This document shows positions 56,281 to 64,000 of a DNA stretch of 64,000 nucleotides, piece after piece. The notes beneath the pieces were generated by a model. The model saw only the letters and a program-made list of their open reading frames with translations. It had not been told where the DNA came from and ran no database searches. A program made the translations under genes and the position numbers. Numbering within the stretch: the stretch's first letter is position 1; every line of letters begins with the position of its first letter. Source of the stretch: Stenotrophomonas nitritireducens (GTDB lineage Bacteria; Pseudomonadota; Gammaproteobacteria; Xanthomonadales; Xanthomonadaceae); NCBI RefSeq assembly GCF_001700965.1, contig NZ_CP016756.1:744001-808000 (forward strand), read 5' to 3'.

Positions 56281-57435
56281 TCATTTTCGTGCAACCGGGC
56301 CACCCACCTGCACGGCCGCGGCCGGCGGTGTTGCCGCGGCCGGTTCGGACTGCGCGGCGGCACCGGTCGGGATGGCGGCCGGCATTGGCTCCAGCATGGC
56401 GGTGTCGATTTCCGACAACGGGCTTTCCTCCGGGCAGGTCTCATCGGGGAAGCCAAACCGTTGCTTGAGGGCCTGGCCACACCGGTTCACCGCTTCCAGA
56501 TCGGCCCCTTCGGCCTTGCACTCACGGTCGAAGGCAATCAGGAACGCGTCCTTGCGGCGCACGAAATCATCGCCGCATTTACGCATCTGCTTGATCCGCT
56601 CCAGATCGTCCTGCACCGCGTTGGTGCCATCCAGGCCGTACTGTTTGAGCTCATCGTTGGTCAGCACGCGCAGGCTGCGGTTGGGCACGGTCATCATCAG
56701 GTCGGCCACACCCACCGCCACGCCGTTGCGTTGCAGGTAATCCTTCACGTTGTCGTAGACCTCGTGCAGTTCCTTGTTCAACTCCGCACGCGAGGTGGCA
56801 CTGGAGCTGATCCGCATCATGCGATGGATGCCGACCTTGCCGGAGATCAACCGGTTGTCGCCGGCCGCCAGCACGAACACGCAGGCGCTGTGGCAGACCG
56901 AACCTTCGCGCACCCAGATGGTCCAGCCCGACTCGCCGATGCTGTCACCGGCGACGATCGCCGCTTCCACCTGGCCGCCGCTGGAATCCAGGTCCAGGAT
57001 CCGCTTGCTGATTTCCATCGCGTCGGCCACCACCGCCAGGCGCGTCACCAGCGCGGCAAACGAAGGATTGATCTTGCCCGCATACCGCACCCGCAGCAGG
57101 CCGCGCTCCTTGCAGGGCTCCAGCGCCACATCCAGGCCGGCGCGGTCCAGAGCGGTCAACTCGGCGCCATCACCATTCTCACCGGCGTAATCGGTGCCGC
57201 AACTGACCCAGGCCTTGCCGTTCTCCAGCACCAGTTCCGGCCACGGTTTGTCCTTGGCCGGCAACGGCGGTGCGGGCGGATTCGGCGCATCGGCGGCATT
57301 GATCGACACCATGTGGTCGCCATCGGCAGCCAATGCGGTGGCTGGGTCGGCCACGGGCTTTTTGTCCCCGGCCTGCGGATTGCAGGCCAACAGCCCGATG
57401 CATAACAGCGGCGACCACCAGAACTTGGGCAACAT
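56281..57435 (-). CDS. ClpP-fold periplasmic lipoprotein
   Basis: The 384-residue protein starts MLPKFWWSPLLCIGLLAC, a lipoprotein signal with lipobox Cys. The core (about 130-260) has ILDLDSSGGQVEAAIVAGDSI, then GSVCHSACVFVLAAGDNRLISGKVGIHRMM, which follow the ClpP/crotonase pattern with a possible Ser nucleophile after CH and a His in GIHR. This fits the COG3904-type periplasmic proteins. A Pro/Ala-rich tail follows. The ORF is divergent from the Ada-AlkA fusion, 165 bases away. Protease activity is inferred from the fold only. Confidence 0.8.
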   Translation of the reverse strand: MLPKFWWSPLLCIGLLACNPQAGDKKPVADPATALAADGDHMVSINAADAPNPPAPPLPAKDKPWPELVLENGKAWVSCGTDYAGENGDGAELTALDRAGLDVALEPCKERGLLRVRYAGKINPSFAALVTRLAVVADAMEISKRILDLDSSGGQVEAAIVAGDSIGESGWTIWVREGSVCHSACVFVLAAGDNRLISGKVGIHRMMRISSSATSRAELNKELHEVYDNVKDYLQRNGVAVGVADLMMTVPNRSLRVLTNDELKQYGLDGTNAVQDDLERIKQMRKCGDDFVRRKDAFLIAFDRECKAEGADLEAVNRCGQALKQRFGFPDETCPEESPLSEIDTAMLEPMPAAIPTGAAAQSEPAAATPPAAAVQVGGPVARK

Positions 57436-57600
57436 GGAGAGCAATCAGGTCCATACAACGGCGCAGCCGCGCCAGGAAGGTGAACAGTCTAGTGCGCAAC
57501 GCCCACCCTGCTGCAACGCCCGGTGAATCAACACAGTGTCGCGCGCATTGATGTCCGAAAATGGCCAGTCCCGGCCCGCGTCCAGGCCTAGACTGGGCCC

Positions 57601-59091
57601 ATGCAAACTTTCCTGATGCCCGCACACGTTCAATGCGAACAGGCCCGCCTGGCCCGCGACGCGCGCTTTGACGGCCTGTTCTATACCGCCGTGCGCAGTA
57701 CCGGCATCTATTGCCGCCCGGTGTGCCCTGCCCCGCCGCCCAAGCCGGAGAACGTCAGCTATTACCCCAGCGCCGCGGCCGCCAGCGCCGCCGGCTACCG
57801 GCCGTGCCTGCGCTGCCGCCCCGAACTGTCCCCGGATGACGCCAACCTGCTGCAGGACCAGACCCTGCACCAGGCCTTGGCACTGCTCAACGAGGGCATC
57901 CTGCAGGAGCAACCGGCCACCGCCCTGGCCGACGCGATGGGGCTCAGCGCTCGCCAGCTGCAGCGCCTGTTCGTCGCCAGGCTGGGCGCCACACCTGCCC
58001 AGTTGCACACCACCCGCCGCCTGCTGCTGGCCAAACAGCTGCTGACGGAAACCGCCCTGCCGGTGACCCAGATCGCACTGGCCGCTGGCTTCAACAGCCT
58101 GCGCCGCTTCAACAGTGCCTTCCTCGAGGGCTGCGGCATGCCGCCCAGCGCGCTGCGCAAGCAGCACAGCGCGGTCGCCGGCGGCGAACCGGTGCTGCGC
58201 CTGGCCTACCGGCCGCCGCTGGATTTCAGCCTGATGCTGGGCTTCCTACGCCGGCGCTCGTTGCCAGGCATCGAATGCATCGATGACGACAGCTACCAGC
58301 GCGTGGTTGTGGCCAATGGCGTGGCCAGCCTGATCCGGGTTACCGCCGACCCCAAACGGCCGGAACTGCGCCTGCAACTGGGCACCACCGATCCGCGCGC
58401 CATCCCGGCCATCGTCGCCAAGGTGCGCCGCGTGTTCGACCTGGATGCCGACCTGCGCACCGTGCATGCCAGCCTGGCACAGGAGCCCCTGCTGGCCCGC
58501 GGCCTCGTCGAACGGCCCGGCCTGCGCATTCCCGGCGGCTGGGACGGATTCGAAGTTGCCGCGCGCGCCGTGCTTGGCCAGCAGGTCAGTGTTGCTGCCG
58601 CCACCACGCTGGCGCGCCGCCTGGTTGACCGTTTTGGCGAACACCTGGCGGGCATGCCCGAAGGCCTGGACCGGCAGTTCCCGGCCCCCGCCACGCTGGT
58701 CGAGGCCCCACTGGAAAGCATCGGCCTGCCACGTACGCGCGCCGCTACCCTGCGCGCCATCGCCCGCGCCTGCGCCGAAGACCGGCTGGACTTCAGCCGC
58801 GCGCAGACGCTGGAAAGTTTCGTGCAGAAGGCCACCGCCCTGCCCGGCATCGGCCCATGGACAGCGCATTACATGGCGCTGCGCGCGATGGGGCTGCCCG
58901 ATGCCTTCCCCGCTGGCGACCTGGTGCTGCAGCAGGTACTGGGCGAAGGCCAGCGCCTGAGCGAGCGCGAGACCGAACGCCGTTCACAACTCTGGCGGCC
59001 ATGGCGTGCCTACGCCGTGCTGCACCTATGGCACCTGGCAGTGCCGACGGAAAAAAAGAATCCCAAGACTGCAACGGAGGCCAGCGCATGA
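57601..59091 (+). CDS. alkA: Ada-AlkA fusion: methylphosphotriester sensor, AraC and 3-methyladenine DNA glycosylase II
   Basis: The 496-residue protein has an Ada-type zinc domain (Cys38, Cys42, Cys69, Cys72, the same numbers as in E. coli Ada) that takes a methyl from phosphotriesters, then an AraC HTH region (TALADAMGLSARQLQRLFVARLGATPAQLHTTRRLLLAKQLLTE), and an AlkA_N plus HhH-GPD glycosylase. The glycosylase has FEVAARAVLGQQVS, LPGIGPWTAHYMALRAMGLPD and the catalytic Asp440 in FPAGDLVLQ. It removes N3-alkyl bases and may turn on its own operon when methylated. Its stop overlaps the ogt ATG. Confidence 0.95.
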   Translation: MQTFLMPAHVQCEQARLARDARFDGLFYTAVRSTGIYCRPVCPAPPPKPENVSYYPSAAAASAAGYRPCLRCRPELSPDDANLLQDQTLHQALALLNEGILQEQPATALADAMGLSARQLQRLFVARLGATPAQLHTTRRLLLAKQLLTETALPVTQIALAAGFNSLRRFNSAFLEGCGMPPSALRKQHSAVAGGEPVLRLAYRPPLDFSLMLGFLRRRSLPGIECIDDDSYQRVVVANGVASLIRVTADPKRPELRLQLGTTDPRAIPAIVAKVRRVFDLDADLRTVHASLAQEPLLARGLVERPGLRIPGGWDGFEVAARAVLGQQVSVAAATTLARRLVDRFGEHLAGMPEGLDRQFPAPATLVEAPLESIGLPRTRAATLRAIARACAEDRLDFSRAQTLESFVQKATALPGIGPWTAHYMALRAMGLPDAFPAGDLVLQQVLGEGQRLSERETERRSQLWRPWRAYAVLHLWHLAVPTEKKNPKTATEASA

Positions 59092-59600
59092 ACACCCTGT
59101 ATTACGACCGCTTTGACAGCCCCATCGGCGCGCTGACCGTCGCCGTCGACGACGCGGGTGTCCGCCACATCCTGTTTGCCGAGAACCGCCACGACGCCAA
59201 GGGCCGCGAACACTGGCAGCGTGACCCGGATGCGGTGGCCGAACCGCGCCGGCAACTGCTGGAATACCTGCGCGGCGAACGCCAGGATTTCCAGCTTGAG
59301 CTGGCGCCGGTGGGCACCGACTTCCAGCTGGAGGTCTGGCACACGCTGGCGCAGATTCCGTTTGGCGCCACCTGGAGCTATCGACAGCTCGCCGAACAGA
59401 TCGGCCGGCCCACCGCGACGCGTGCCGTAGGTGCCGCCAATGGCCGCAACCCGCTGCCCATCGTGCTGCCCTGCCATCGCGTGATCGGCAACAACGGCAC
59501 GCTCACCGGCTTCGGCGGCGGGCTGCCAACCAAGGCGGCGCTGTTGAAACTGGAAGGCGTGCCCTGCGAAAACGAACGCGTGCCGGATCTGTTTGGCTGA
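59088..59600 (+). CDS. ogt: Methylated-DNA--protein-cysteine methyltransferase
   Basis: Ogt transfers the methyl group from O6-methylguanine to its own cysteine. The 170-residue protein has the active-site motif LPCHRVIGNNGTLTGFGGG with Cys129, the helix TRAVGAANGRNPLP, and the N-terminal domain of the Ogt/Ada C-terminal family. The ATG overlaps the alkA stop (ATGA) so the two are coupled, forming a small adaptive-response operon. Confidence 0.95.
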   Translation: MNTLYYDRFDSPIGALTVAVDDAGVRHILFAENRHDAKGREHWQRDPDAVAEPRRQLLEYLRGERQDFQLELAPVGTDFQLEVWHTLAQIPFGATWSYRQLAEQIGRPTATRAVGAANGRNPLPIVLPCHRVIGNNGTLTGFGGGLPTKAALLKLEGVPCENERVPDLFG

Positions 59601-59612
59601 GCCAGTCGGCCG

Positions 59613-59641
59613 CCCGGGTGCGCTTCGTCCGCCCGGGCTAC
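59613..59641. repeat. Single GTAGCCCGGG-type repeat, inverted
   Basis: CCCGGGTGCGCTTCGTCCGCCCGGGCTAC is an inverted monomer of the GTAGCCCGGGTAAGCGCAGCGCACCCGG family with changes in its central loop. It lies 13 bases after the ogt stop. Confidence 0.75.
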
Positions 59642-59680
59642 AGGGTCGATCAGCCGGAGACAACATGCCGAAGGTTGTAT

Positions 59681-59708
59681 TTGTACGGTCACCGGTGCGG
59701 CCTATCAT
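59681..59708 (+). promoter_or_regulatory. Promoter of the nucleotide pyrophosphatase gene, likely leaderless
   Basis: TTGTAC at 59681-59686 and TATCAT at 59703-59708 are 16 bases apart. The expected start point is near 59715, which is the A of the ATG. No ribosome-binding site lies between, so the mRNA may begin at the start codon. Confidence 0.5.
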
Positions 59709-59714
59709 TGCGGC

Positions 59715-60962
59715 ATGACTTTCCTACGTATTTCGGCCAGCGCGCTGGCCTGCGCGTTGCTTGCCGCCTGCGCCAGCACGCCCTCCCCGGTCGCCGCACC
59801 GGCCGTTCCACCCACCGTGCTGATGATCTCCATCGACGGCCTGCGCGCGGACAAACTCAGCGAAGCGGACAGCCCCAACCTGATGCGGCTGGCCCGCGAG
59901 GGTGTGCGCAGCATCGGCATGCGCCCGTCCTACCCCGCGCTCACCTTCCCCAATCACTACACCCTGGTCACCGGCCTGCGTCCGGATCACCACGGTCTGG
60001 TCCACAACGCGATGAGCGCCGACGCCCTGGGCGAGTTCAAGGTCAGTGACCGCGCCGCCGTGCAGAACGCCGCATGGTGGGACGGCGGCGAACCGATCTG
60101 GGTCAGCGTGCGCAAGGCCGGCCTGAAAAGCGCCACCTGGTCCTGGCCCGGCAGTGAAGCGCCGGTGCGCGGCCTGCACGCCAACCAGTGGCGCATGTAT
60201 GACGAAAGCGTGCCCTTGCCCGAGCGGATGACGCAGGTGCTGGCCTGGCTGCACGGCGAACCGGACGCGATCAAGCCGCGCTTCGTCGCCACCTACATGG
60301 AACAGGTCGACAAGGCCGGCCACGCTCACGGCCCCGATTCGGCCGAATACACCGCGGCATTGCAGCAGGTGGATGCGGCGGTGGGCCAGCTGATCGATGG
60401 CATGCGCCGCGATGGGTTGCTCGATGCCACCAATGTGATCGTGGTTTCCGATCACGGCATGGCAACGGTCAAACACGGCAACACGGTCGCCATCGAAGAC
60501 ATGGTGCCGGCCGACATCGCCAAGGTGGTATCGGTGGGGCAGTCGGTCAGTTTCGCGCCGCTGCCGGGCAAACAGGCCGACGCCGAGAAGGCATTGCTGG
60601 GCGAGCACGCGCACTACCAATGCTGGAACAAGGCGGCGTTGCCGGCACGCTGGCACTACGGCAGCAATCCGCGGATTCCGGCCATCGTCTGCCAGATGCA
60701 GGAAGGCTGGGATGCCATCACCCGCGACGGCATCGCCAAGCGCGCGCCCGGTGACCGCGGCTCACACGGCTACGACCCGGCGCTGCCGTCAATGCAGGCG
60801 GTGTTCGTGGCGCGCGGCCCGGCCTTTGCACAGGGCAAGCAACTCACCGCCTTCGACAATGTGGATGTCTACCCCTTACTTACCCGGCTGATCGGCATCC
60901 CGGCCCAACCCAACGATGGCGACGCGCAGGCCCTGCAACAGGCACTACGCGGCTCCAAGTAG
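59715..60962 (+). CDS. Lipoprotein nucleotide pyrophosphatase/phosphodiesterase (NPP family)
   Basis: The 415-residue protein has a lipoprotein signal (ISASALACALLAAC) and the NPP alkaline-phosphatase fold. Metal ligands and nucleophile are visible: Asp41 (VLMISIDGLRAD), Thr77 nucleophile in SYPALTFPNHYTLVTGL, the EQVDKAGHAHG block, and VVSDHGMATV. A His in DRGSHGYDP near residue 360 completes the site. The fold hydrolyses nucleotide and phosphodiester bonds; a Xanthomonas NPP has been studied structurally. It probably salvages nucleotides in the periplasm or at the outer membrane. A terminator follows. Confidence 0.93.
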   Translation: MTFLRISASALACALLAACASTPSPVAAPAVPPTVLMISIDGLRADKLSEADSPNLMRLAREGVRSIGMRPSYPALTFPNHYTLVTGLRPDHHGLVHNAMSADALGEFKVSDRAAVQNAAWWDGGEPIWVSVRKAGLKSATWSWPGSEAPVRGLHANQWRMYDESVPLPERMTQVLAWLHGEPDAIKPRFVATYMEQVDKAGHAHGPDSAEYTAALQQVDAAVGQLIDGMRRDGLLDATNVIVVSDHGMATVKHGNTVAIEDMVPADIAKVVSVGQSVSFAPLPGKQADAEKALLGEHAHYQCWNKAALPARWHYGSNPRIPAIVCQMQEGWDAITRDGIAKRAPGDRGSHGYDPALPSMQAVFVARGPAFAQGKQLTAFDNVDVYPLLTRLIGIPAQPNDGDAQALQQALRGSK

Positions 60963-60975
60963 GCGTCAAAGGGGC

Positions 60976-61004
60976 GTAGCCCGGGTAAGCGAAGCGCACC
61001 CGGG
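60976..61004. repeat. Single GTAGCCCGGG-type repeat
   Basis: GTAGCCCGGGTAAGCGAAGCGCACCCGGG is a monomer of the third REP family with one change (GCGAAGC in place of GCGCAGC). It lies 13 bases after the NPP stop and shows the family also exists as single units. Confidence 0.8.
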
Positions 61005-61044
61005 AACCCGCACCCGGCAAGCCCGCGCACCCGGATCAAGACAC

Positions 61045-61075
61045 AAAAAAAAGCGGCGCAAAGCGCCGCTTTTTC
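61045..61075. terminator. Bidirectional intrinsic terminator
   Basis: AGCGGCGC and GCGCCGCT with an AAA loop are followed by TTTTTCG on the plus strand and by nine T residues on the minus strand. It serves the NPP gene and the convergent THX gene. Confidence 0.92.
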
Positions 61076-61096
61076 GTAACCACTACCAGGCTGGGA

Positions 61097-61276
61097 TCAG
61101 CCGGCCTTGGCGACGGTCTTCTTGGCTACAGCCTTCTTGGCGGCGGCCTTGGCGACGGTCTTCTTGGCAACCGGCGCAGCTGCGCCCACGGCCACCTTGC
61201 TCACGTGCGAACGCGAAATGCCATAACTGGCGTTGAAGCGCTTGCCCTTGGCGGTCTTACGGTCACCCTTACCCAT
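61097..61276 (-). CDS. 30S ribosomal protein THX with Lys/Ala-rich tail
   Basis: This short gene (59 residues) reads MGKGDRKTAKGKRFNASYGISRSH and matches the pattern of small-subunit protein THX, a short basic protein in the head of the 30S subunit known from Thermus. AAGGAG lies 7 bases before the ATG. After about 25 residues the chain continues in three AKKTVAKA/AKKAVAKK repeats, much like histone H1-type tails. The tail is not part of the classic 26-residue THX. It is easy to miss because of its length. A strong terminator follows. Confidence 0.85.
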   Translation of the reverse strand: MGKGDRKTAKGKRFNASYGISRSHVSKVAVGAAAPVAKKTVAKAAAKKAVAKKTVAKAG

Positions 61277-61381
61277 GTCGTCAACTCCTTGGTTTGTAAT
61301 CAGTTACCCCGTGCATGCACGGGTTTGGCCAGGCCGCTGCAAGCGCCCTCGCGCATGGACAGGAAGCCTACCATGCGCCCC

Positions 61382-61798
61382 TCAATGTGCGCAGCTTGCG
61401 TCATGTATATGAACGTGATTCAAGCGCAGATTGGCGATATGCGCCAAGCCCACCAGTACACCGCCCAGGGTCATCACCACCGCATGCGGCACGGCCGAAT
61501 GGTGCAGCTCCGGGTGCAGTAAACCGGCCCACAGCAACAGCAAGCCCGGCACCAGCAACAGCAGGGCCATCATCGCGCGGTGGCGCAGATAGCCCCAGAT
61601 AAGGCTGAAAAGACCCAGCACAGTGACAAAAATGACGATGCTGGCTTCCACCCCATCGCTCAGCCAGAACGACAGGCCCAGCGCCGGGGCGATGGCCAGC
61701 AGCGCCGGCAGCAGCGCGCAATGCACCGCGCAGATCAAGGATCCAGTCGCGCCAAAGCGATCGATGAATTTGCGTAATCCGGTGGGTGGCGTTGGCAT
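61382..61798 (-). CDS. MerC-domain membrane protein
   Basis: The 138-residue protein has four hydrophobic helices with GSLICAVHCALLPALLAIAPALGLSFW in the first; the CAVHC pair is the metal-binding motif of the MerC/MerF-type transporters. It ends HVHIHDASCAH, a His-rich tail with a second Cys. GGAAG lies before the ATG at 61798. It is divergent from a zinc-type TonB receptor across a Zur-box-like palindrome, so it probably moves or binds zinc rather than mercury. No mer operon is nearby. Confidence 0.82.
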   Translation of the reverse strand: MPTPPTGLRKFIDRFGATGSLICAVHCALLPALLAIAPALGLSFWLSDGVEASIVIFVTVLGLFSLIWGYLRHRAMMALLLLVPGLLLLWAGLLHPELHHSAVPHAVVMTLGGVLVGLAHIANLRLNHVHIHDASCAH

Positions 61799-61825
61799 GA
61801 CTTCCAGCAGGGGCGACGGAACGTT

Positions 61826-61842
61826 ATGGAATAATATAACAT
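61826..61842. promoter_or_regulatory. Zur-box-like palindrome
   Basis: ATGGAATAATATAACAT matches the ATGTTATAATATAACAT Zur consensus palindrome at 15 of 17 positions, with a perfect right half. It lies 28 bases upstream of the MerC ATG and 95 bases upstream of the TonB receptor ATG, so a zinc-loaded Zur repressor could shut off both. Confidence 0.65.
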
Positions 61843-61936
61843 AATCATCCTCCCCGCCCGAACCGCTTGCGTCAGCCCTTTGCCGCTCGCGGTTCAGCCT
61901 GCAACCCAAGTGATACACAGTAACAGAGAGACCACC

Positions 61937-64000
61937 ATGCCCCGTCCCGTCCGCACCCAGCACCACCTGCTGTTCCTCGCCCTTGTCGCCGCCCTGCCTG
62001 CCGTCGCCAGCGCCGCCGATGACGATGCCGGGCAGAGCCATCACCTGACCGAACTGACCGCCGTAAAGGTCACGGCCTCGCCGCTGCAGGGCTCGGCCGA
62101 CTCGCTGGCGCGCCCGGTTGAAGTGCTGTCCGGCACGGATCTGGACGAACACAAATCCGGCACCCTGGGTGACACCGTGGCCAAGCTGCCCGGCGTGCAG
62201 AGCACCTTCTTCGGCCCCGGCGTGGGCCGGCCCATCATCCGCGGCCAGGAAGGCCCGCGTGTGGCGGTGGTCGCCAACGGCGTCGGCAACATGGATGCCT
62301 CCACCGTCAGTGCCGACCATGCCTCCAGCATCGAGCCGTTCCTGGCCGACCAGATCGAAGTGCTGAAGGGCCCGGCCACGCTGTTGTTCGGCAGCGGCGC
62401 GATTGGCGGCGCGGTCAACGTGGTCGATGGCCGCATTGCCAGCGAAGTACCGGACCGCCCGCTCAGTGGCCGTGCCGAACTGCGCGGCAATTCGGTGAAC
62501 GAAGAACGCAGCGGCATGTTCCGGCTGGACGGAGTCAGCGGTGACAACCTGGTCCTGCACGTCGATGGCCTGATCCGCAACGGTGACGACTACCGCATCC
62601 CCGGCTATGCGATCGATCCGCACGCACTGGACGCCGATGGCCATGGCGACCATGACGCGGACAGTGACGAGCTCGGTCCCCGCGGCCGCCTGGACAACAG
62701 CTCGGTGCGCACCCGCGCCGGCGGCGTCGGCGCGACCTGGTTCGGCGAAAGCGGCTACCTCGGTGCCTCGCTGGGCACCTACCGCAGCAACTACGGCATC
62801 CCCAACGGCGCCCATGTGCACGCCGACGATGACCACGACCATGGCGATGATGACCATGACCACGCCGCCGAAGAAGAAGGTGGCGAACATGACGTGCGCA
62901 TCGACATGGTGCAGAACCGCTTCGACCTGAAGGGCGGCCTGTACAACCCGACCTCCTTCCTGAAGAGCCTGACCCTGCGCGGCGGCTACACCGACTACGA
63001 GCACACCGAGCTGGAGGCCGGCACGCCCTCCACCCGCTTCACCAACAAGGGCTTTGAAGGCCGGCTGGAAGCCGTGCAGCAGCCGCTGGCCGGCTGGGAC
63101 GGCGCGTTCGGCCTGCAGTTCGGCAGCAGCGACTTTGGTGCCATCGGCGAAGAGGCTTTCGTCCCCAGCACCACCACCGACACACTTGGTGCGTTCGTGC
63201 TGCAGGAAAAGCAGTTCGGCCCGTTCAAGCTGGAACTGGGCGCCCGCCATGACCGGGTCAAGCTGGACCCGGACGATGCACAGCGCAGCCGCAGCTTCGG
63301 CGCGACCAACCTGTCCGCGTCCGGCATCTGGGCCTTGAACGACACCTTCGATCTGCGCTTCGGCGTGGACGCCTCCGAGCGAGCACCGACCAACGAGGAG
63401 CTGTACGCCGCCGGCGCACATATCGCCACGCGCTCGCTGGAAATCGGCAACCCCAACATGGATACCGAGCGCGGTCAGCGCGTCGAGCTGGGCTTGCATG
63501 CGCACAACGAGCGCATCGATGTGCAGGCGGCGATCTACCAGACCAAGTTCAAGGACTTCATCTACCTGGCCGATACCGGCGTGGCCGAAGGCGGCCTGCC
63601 GGTACGCGCCTGGACCCAGAGCGACGCCACCTTCAAGGGCGCTGAAGCCGAGGCAACCTGGCACATGATCGAAGGCCTGTCCGGCGACTGGGACCTGCGC
63701 GTGTTCGGCGACTACGTGAAGGCCGAACTGGATGGCAGCGGCAGCCGCAACGTCGATATCGCCGTACCGCACGGTGATCACGCGCACAACTACAACGTCG
63801 AGCTGGCCAATGGCGGCTACCTGCCACGCATCGCACCTGCCCGCGTAGGCGCCGACCTGCACTGGTCGCTGGGCGGCTGGCGCGCCTCGCTGGGTGCAGT
63901 ACGTTATGGCAGCCAGAAGGATGTCGCGCTCAATGAAGAACCCAGCGGCAGCTACACCCTGGTCGATGCCCACGTGGCGTATCGCTGGGATCGCAGCGGT
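61937..64000 (+). CDS. TonB-dependent outer-membrane receptor, ZnuD-like, truncated by the window edge
   Basis: The first 688 codons are present; the stop lies outside. The signal peptide is HHLLFLALVAALPAVASAA. The plug domain carries LTAVKVTASPLQ, DTVAKLPGVQSTFFGPGVGRPIIRGQEGPRV and IEVLKGPATLLFGSGAIGGAVNVVDGRI. A His/Asp-rich loop lies near residue 293-316 (HVHADDDHDHGDDDHDH...), the hallmark of zinc receptors such as ZnuD. GAGAG precedes the ATG. Its reading frame fills the minus-strand shadow open frame. With the Zur-like box upstream, zinc uptake is the likely role. Confidence 0.92.
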   Translation, partial: MPRPVRTQHHLLFLALVAALPAVASAADDDAGQSHHLTELTAVKVTASPLQGSADSLARPVEVLSGTDLDEHKSGTLGDTVAKLPGVQSTFFGPGVGRPIIRGQEGPRVAVVANGVGNMDASTVSADHASSIEPFLADQIEVLKGPATLLFGSGAIGGAVNVVDGRIASEVPDRPLSGRAELRGNSVNEERSGMFRLDGVSGDNLVLHVDGLIRNGDDYRIPGYAIDPHALDADGHGDHDADSDELGPRGRLDNSSVRTRAGGVGATWFGESGYLGASLGTYRSNYGIPNGAHVHADDDHDHGDDDHDHAAEEEGGEHDVRIDMVQNRFDLKGGLYNPTSFLKSLTLRGGYTDYEHTELEAGTPSTRFTNKGFEGRLEAVQQPLAGWDGAFGLQFGSSDFGAIGEEAFVPSTTTDTLGAFVLQEKQFGPFKLELGARHDRVKLDPDDAQRSRSFGATNLSASGIWALNDTFDLRFGVDASERAPTNEELYAAGAHIATRSLEIGNPNMDTERGQRVELGLHAHNERIDVQAAIYQTKFKDFIYLADTGVAEGGLPVRAWTQSDATFKGAEAEATWHMIEGLSGDWDLRVFGDYVKAELDGSGSRNVDIAVPHGDHAHNYNVELANGGYLPRIAPARVGADLHWSLGGWRASLGAVRYGSQKDVALNEEPSGSYTLVDAHVAYRWDRSG

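Noticed and set aside
61382..61798. Mercury resistance gene
   Set aside because: MerC fold alone does not imply mercury; no merR, merA, merT or merP is present, and the neighbours point to zinc.
61382..63973. 863-residue open frame on the minus strand spanning the TonB receptor
   Set aside because: Only its last 138 codons (61382-61798) encode a recognisable protein, MerC. The rest is antisense to the receptor, which has a signal peptide, plug motifs and continuous family sequence on the plus strand.

Overview
The window is a chromosomal segment from a high-GC gammaproteobacterium of the Xanthomonadaceae, most probably Stenotrophomonas or a close relative. Three things point there: the gene order rpsB-tsf-...-pyrH-frr-uppS-cdsA-dxr-rseP-bamA-lpxD-fabZ-lpxA-lpxB-rnhB-dnaE-accA, protein sequences typical of the family, and many GTAG-headed short palindromes of the kind described as REP/SMAG repeats in Stenotrophomonas maltophilia. 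The genus is an inference, not a database result.

Region 1 (1-25,105) is a core housekeeping block. After the tail of a spore-coat-U-like fimbrial protein come translation (rpsB, tsf, frr), UMP kinase (pyrH), isoprenoid and lipid carrier synthesis (uppS, cdsA, dxr), envelope stress and outer-membrane assembly (rseP, bamA), lipid A synthesis (lpxD, fabZ, lpxA, lpxB), RNase HII (rnhB), the replicative polymerase (dnaE) and acetyl-CoA carboxylase (accA). Many genes overlap by ATGA or GTGA and are probably translationally coupled. An HDOD-GGDEF gene sits between tsf and pyrH. A three-gene accessory set (lipoprotein, CadC-like regulator, DUF1232-like protein) sits between rnhB and dnaE. In the given sequence frr carries a one-base frameshift, which is surprising for an essential gene.

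Region 2 (25,106-41,140) is a mosaic of small metabolic, regulatory and envelope genes: a TPR membrane protein, HemJ, a methyltransferase, an intracellular PHA depolymerase with a Cys-Asp-His triad, a PadR regulator coupled to a HAAS/sensor membrane protein, a periplasmic cyclophilin, an ArsR regulator with a cupin-DUF2867 fusion, an OsmC-like protein, a DUF4349 lipoprotein, a DUF885 peptidase-like lipoprotein, a quinone oxidoreductase, a TMEM175-like channel and several unknowns.

Region 3 (41,141-64,000) holds an ABC exporter, a serine beta-lactamase-like hydrolase, a VOC protein, a DUF72 protein, a DMT permease, two more GGDEF proteins, RluF, a DEAD-box helicase opposite an S4 RNA-binding protein, a UbiH-like monooxygenase, a ClpP-fold lipoprotein, an alkylation-repair pair (Ada-AlkA fusion and ogt), a nucleotide pyrophosphatase/phosphodiesterase, a 59-residue ribosomal protein THX gene, and a divergent MerC / TonB-receptor pair around a Zur-box-like palindrome, suggesting zinc import. 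The receptor runs off the right edge.

The intergenic spaces carry at least four palindromic repeat families, often as inverted dimers at gene ends. I saw no tRNA, rRNA, CRISPR array, phage or classical insertion sequence.
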